A program made the translations under genes and the position numbers. The notes under the pieces were generated by a model that saw nothing but the letters and a program-made list of their open reading frames with translations, was not told where the DNA came from and did not search any database. 34,481 nt of DNA from Oscillospiraceae bacterium (GTDB lineage Bacteria; Bacillota; Clostridia; Oscillospirales; Acutalibacteraceae), in NCBI GenBank assembly GCA_015065665.1, contig SVPX01000010.1:1-34481 (forward strand). Reading direction: 5' to 3'. Of the stretch, positions 32,737 to 34,481 are shown piece by piece. Every line of letters begins with the position of its first letter. Position 1 is the stretch's first letter.

Positions 32737-33855
32737 GTGAAATTTGTACTGATTTCTCCAAAAAACAGAACAGCGTGGAACTTTCGCGGCGACCTTATCA
32801 GAGATATAGTTAATCTCGGTCACGAGGTTATTGTCACAGGTCCCAACGATATTGATGTAGATAAAATCCAGGCTCTCGGCGCCAGATTTATTAAGATTCC
32901 TATGGAAAAAACTGGTGTAAACGCAGCCGAGGACTTGAGATACATAAACGCTCTGAGAAAACTTTTCAAGAAGGAAAAACCGGATATCACCTTCGGCTAC
33001 ACCATCAAACCTGTTATTTACGGTGCAATTGCCGCAAGACTAGCAAAAGTACCCCACCGCTATTCAATGATTGCAGGTGCAGGTTATGTATTCGTGGCAA
33101 AAACCACCAAAGCAAAAATAATCCGTATGATTGTAAAGATTCTTTACCGCATTGGCTTTAGCTGTGCGCAAAAAGTTATCTTTATGAATCCCGATGATAA
33201 AAACGATTTTGTATCCCTTAAACTGCTCAAAGAGAGCAAGTGCCGTATGGTAAACGGCTCAGGCGTTAATATGGAAAGGTTCGAAAAAACAGAACTTCCC
33301 GAAAAGCCTGTGTTCTTCATGCTATCAAGGGCTCTCAGATGTAAGGGTGTCAGCGAATATCTTGAAGCGGCTCAGATTGTACACGACAAACACCCGGACG
33401 TACGCATTATGTACCTGGGCGAGATTGACGAGTCCATGCAGGATTCCCTTAAAAAAGAGGAAGTTCAGAAGTATATCGACTCAGGTGCTATCGAGTATTA
33501 CCCCGAGCATCCTGATGTGCGTATTTACTACCGTCAGTGTTCTGTCTTTGTACTGCCTTCTCACAGAGAGGGTATCCCCAGAACTGTGCAGGAAGCAATG
33601 GCTATGGGCAGGGCGGTTATTGTTACCGATGCCCCGGGTTGCAGAGAAACTGTAATTGACGGCAAAACAGGTTTTATGGTGCCTGTGGGTAACCCTCAGA
33701 CACTTGCAGATACAATGTGCAAGTTCATTGAAAACCCCGAACTCATAAGGACTATGGGTGAAGAAAGTTATAAATACTGTCAGAAAAAGTTCGATGTACG
33801 CAAGGTAAACAGAACTTTACTGGCTCATCTGGATATACAGAAATTGGAGGAGTAA
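32737..33855 (+). CDS. Glycosyltransferase family 4 (GT-B fold)
   Basis: A 372-residue cytoplasmic glycosyltransferase that would add one sugar to the lipid-linked repeat unit. The N-terminal domain (NFRGDLIRDIVNLGHEVIVTGP, then PDITFGYTIKPVIYGAIAAR) and the C-terminal donor-binding domain (SRALRCKGVSEYLEAA, VFVLPSHREGIPRTVQEAMAMGRAVIVTDAPGCRETVIDGKTGF) are typical of GT4, with the glutamate of the EX7E-like motif at REGIPRTVQEA. Start is GTG at 32737, with AGGG six bases upstream. The donor and acceptor sugars are unknown. Upstream and downstream genes overlap in direction and are two to 36 bases away, so it belongs to the polysaccharide operon. Confidence 0.92.
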   Translation: MKFVLISPKNRTAWNFRGDLIRDIVNLGHEVIVTGPNDIDVDKIQALGARFIKIPMEKTGVNAAEDLRYINALRKLFKKEKPDITFGYTIKPVIYGAIAARLAKVPHRYSMIAGAGYVFVAKTTKAKIIRMIVKILYRIGFSCAQKVIFMNPDDKNDFVSLKLLKESKCRMVNGSGVNMERFEKTELPEKPVFFMLSRALRCKGVSEYLEAAQIVHDKHPDVRIMYLGEIDESMQDSLKKEEVQKYIDSGAIEYYPEHPDVRIYYRQCSVFVLPSHREGIPRTVQEAMAMGRAVIVTDAPGCRETVIDGKTGFMVPVGNPQTLADTMCKFIENPELIRTMGEESYKYCQKKFDVRKVNRTLLAHLDIQKLEE

Positions 33856-33857
33856 AA

Positions 33858-34481
33858 ATGTCACTCTATGAGAAAATCGTAAACAGAGAAGAAAAAATCT
33901 CACTTGTGGGTCTTGGCTATGTGGGTATGCCTATTGCAGTTTCTTTCTCTAAGAAAGTTGATGTTATCGGCTTTGATGTAAACAAGGCTAAAATCGACCT
34001 GTACAAAAGCGGTATTGACCCCACAAAGGAAGTCGGCGATGAGGCAATCAAGGCTTGTACTGTTGATTTCACCTGCGACCCTGAGAGACTCAGAGAAGCA
34101 AAGTTCCACATTGTGGCAGTTCCTACTCCTGTAAACGCAGACCATACACCTGACCTGTCACCTGTTGAGGGTGCAAGTCACATCTTAGGCAAACACCTGA
34201 CAAAAGGCTCTATTGTTGTTTATGAGTCAACAGTATATCCCGGTGTTACCGAGGATGTATGCGTTCCCATCCTTGAGGCTGAGTCAGGTCTTAAGTGCGG
34301 AGTTGACTTTAAAATCGGCTACTCCCCCGAGCGTATCAATCCCGGCGATAAGGTACACCGTCTTGAAACAATCGTAAAAATCGTTTCAGGTATGGATGAA
34401 GAAACTCTTGAAGAAGTTGCAAAGGTTTACGAGCTTGTTGTTGAAGCAGGTGTTCACAGAGCAGAGAGCATCAAGGTTGCA
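33858..34481 (+). CDS. UDP-N-acetylhexosamine/UDP-sugar 6-dehydrogenase, cut by the window end
   Basis: The 5' 208 codons of a nucleotide-sugar dehydrogenase; the frame is open to the last base. N-terminal Rossmann motif SLVGLGYVGMPIAVSF (15-30), Asp40 for NAD, VAVPTPVNADHTPDLSPVE (87-104), YESTVYPGVTED (122-133) and GYSPERINPGDKVHRLE (154-170) match the WbpA/WbpO/TviB group, which oxidises UDP-GlcNAc or UDP-GalNAc to the uronic acid. The catalytic Cys and C-terminal domain lie beyond the window. The ATG at 33858 has GGAGGAG nine bases upstream and starts two bases after the glycosyltransferase stop. It implies an acidic amino-sugar in the polymer. Confidence 0.88.
   Translation, partial: MSLYEKIVNREEKISLVGLGYVGMPIAVSFSKKVDVIGFDVNKAKIDLYKSGIDPTKEVGDEAIKACTVDFTCDPERLREAKFHIVAVPTPVNADHTPDLSPVEGASHILGKHLTKGSIVVYESTVYPGVTEDVCVPILEAESGLKCGVDFKIGYSPERINPGDKVHRLETIVKIVSGMDEETLEEVAKVYELVVEAGVHRAESIKVA

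Noticed and set aside
29939..34481. Link between the polysaccharide locus and the LCP protein at the window start
   Set aside because: They are 29 kb apart with unrelated genes between. LCP proteins occur in several copies per genome, so co-function is not supported.

Overview
The window looks like chromosomal DNA of a low-to-mid GC Clostridia member (Bacillota), most likely an Oscillospiraceae/Ruminococcaceae-type gut or rumen anaerobe. This is inferred from SecA with a C-terminal SEC-C zinc motif, a transketolase split into two genes, a stand-alone type III pantothenate kinase, an ECF-type S component, GlnRS next to GluRS, dockerin and cohesin-like proteins, and canonical AGGAGG-like ribosome binding sites. 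I saw no rRNA, tRNA, CRISPR array or prophage.

Layout. 1-4.8 kb: an LCP-family cell-wall ligase (+), an AraC regulator (-), a secreted metallo-beta-lactamase-fold hydrolase with a Cys-rich tail (+) and an FkbM-type methyltransferase (+). 4.8-6.6 kb: two secreted dockerin proteins on the minus strand that share an unrecognised repeated module. 6.85-9.2 kb: a thioredoxin and the split transketolase (-). 9.5-12.2 kb: a plus-strand cofactor group of coaX, an ECF S component, birA and a flavin-reductase-like protein. 12.3-17.6 kb: a probable five-gene minus-strand operon gltX-glnS-fabG-like-cohesin-like-DUF308. 17.7-18.5 kb: a frameshifted REP-associated tyrosine transposase (RAYT) with an inverted pair of REP palindromes beside it and a third REP-like palindrome inside its reading frame. 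18.5-22.3 kb: a TPR membrane protein and secA (-). 22.5-25.5 kb: a SEDS glycosyltransferase fused to an FHA domain, followed by a class B penicillin-binding protein (-). 25.7-29.5 kb: glmS and a CapD/PglF-type nucleotide-sugar dehydratase (-). 29.9 kb to the end: a plus-strand surface polysaccharide locus of initiating sugar-phosphate transferase, 2-hydroxyacid dehydrogenase, D-Ala-D-Ala ligase, GT4 glycosyltransferase and the start of a UDP-sugar dehydrogenase.

How the genes fit together. Much of the window serves the cell envelope. GlmS supplies amino sugars. The CapD-like enzyme, UDP-sugar dehydrogenase, priming transferase and GT4 enzyme would build a polymer on a lipid carrier. Ddl, the SEDS protein and the PBP build peptidoglycan. 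The LCP protein is of the type that attaches polymers to the wall.

The observations I would check first are: (i) a membrane-anchored cohesin-like protein, translationally coupled to a FabG-like reductase, about 6 kb from two catalytic-domain-free dockerin proteins; (ii) a REP palindrome read in frame inside its own RAYT gene, plus a distant REP variant with paired compensatory stem changes; (iii) the FHA-SEDS fusion. All functional statements rest on reading motifs by eye; no database search was run.
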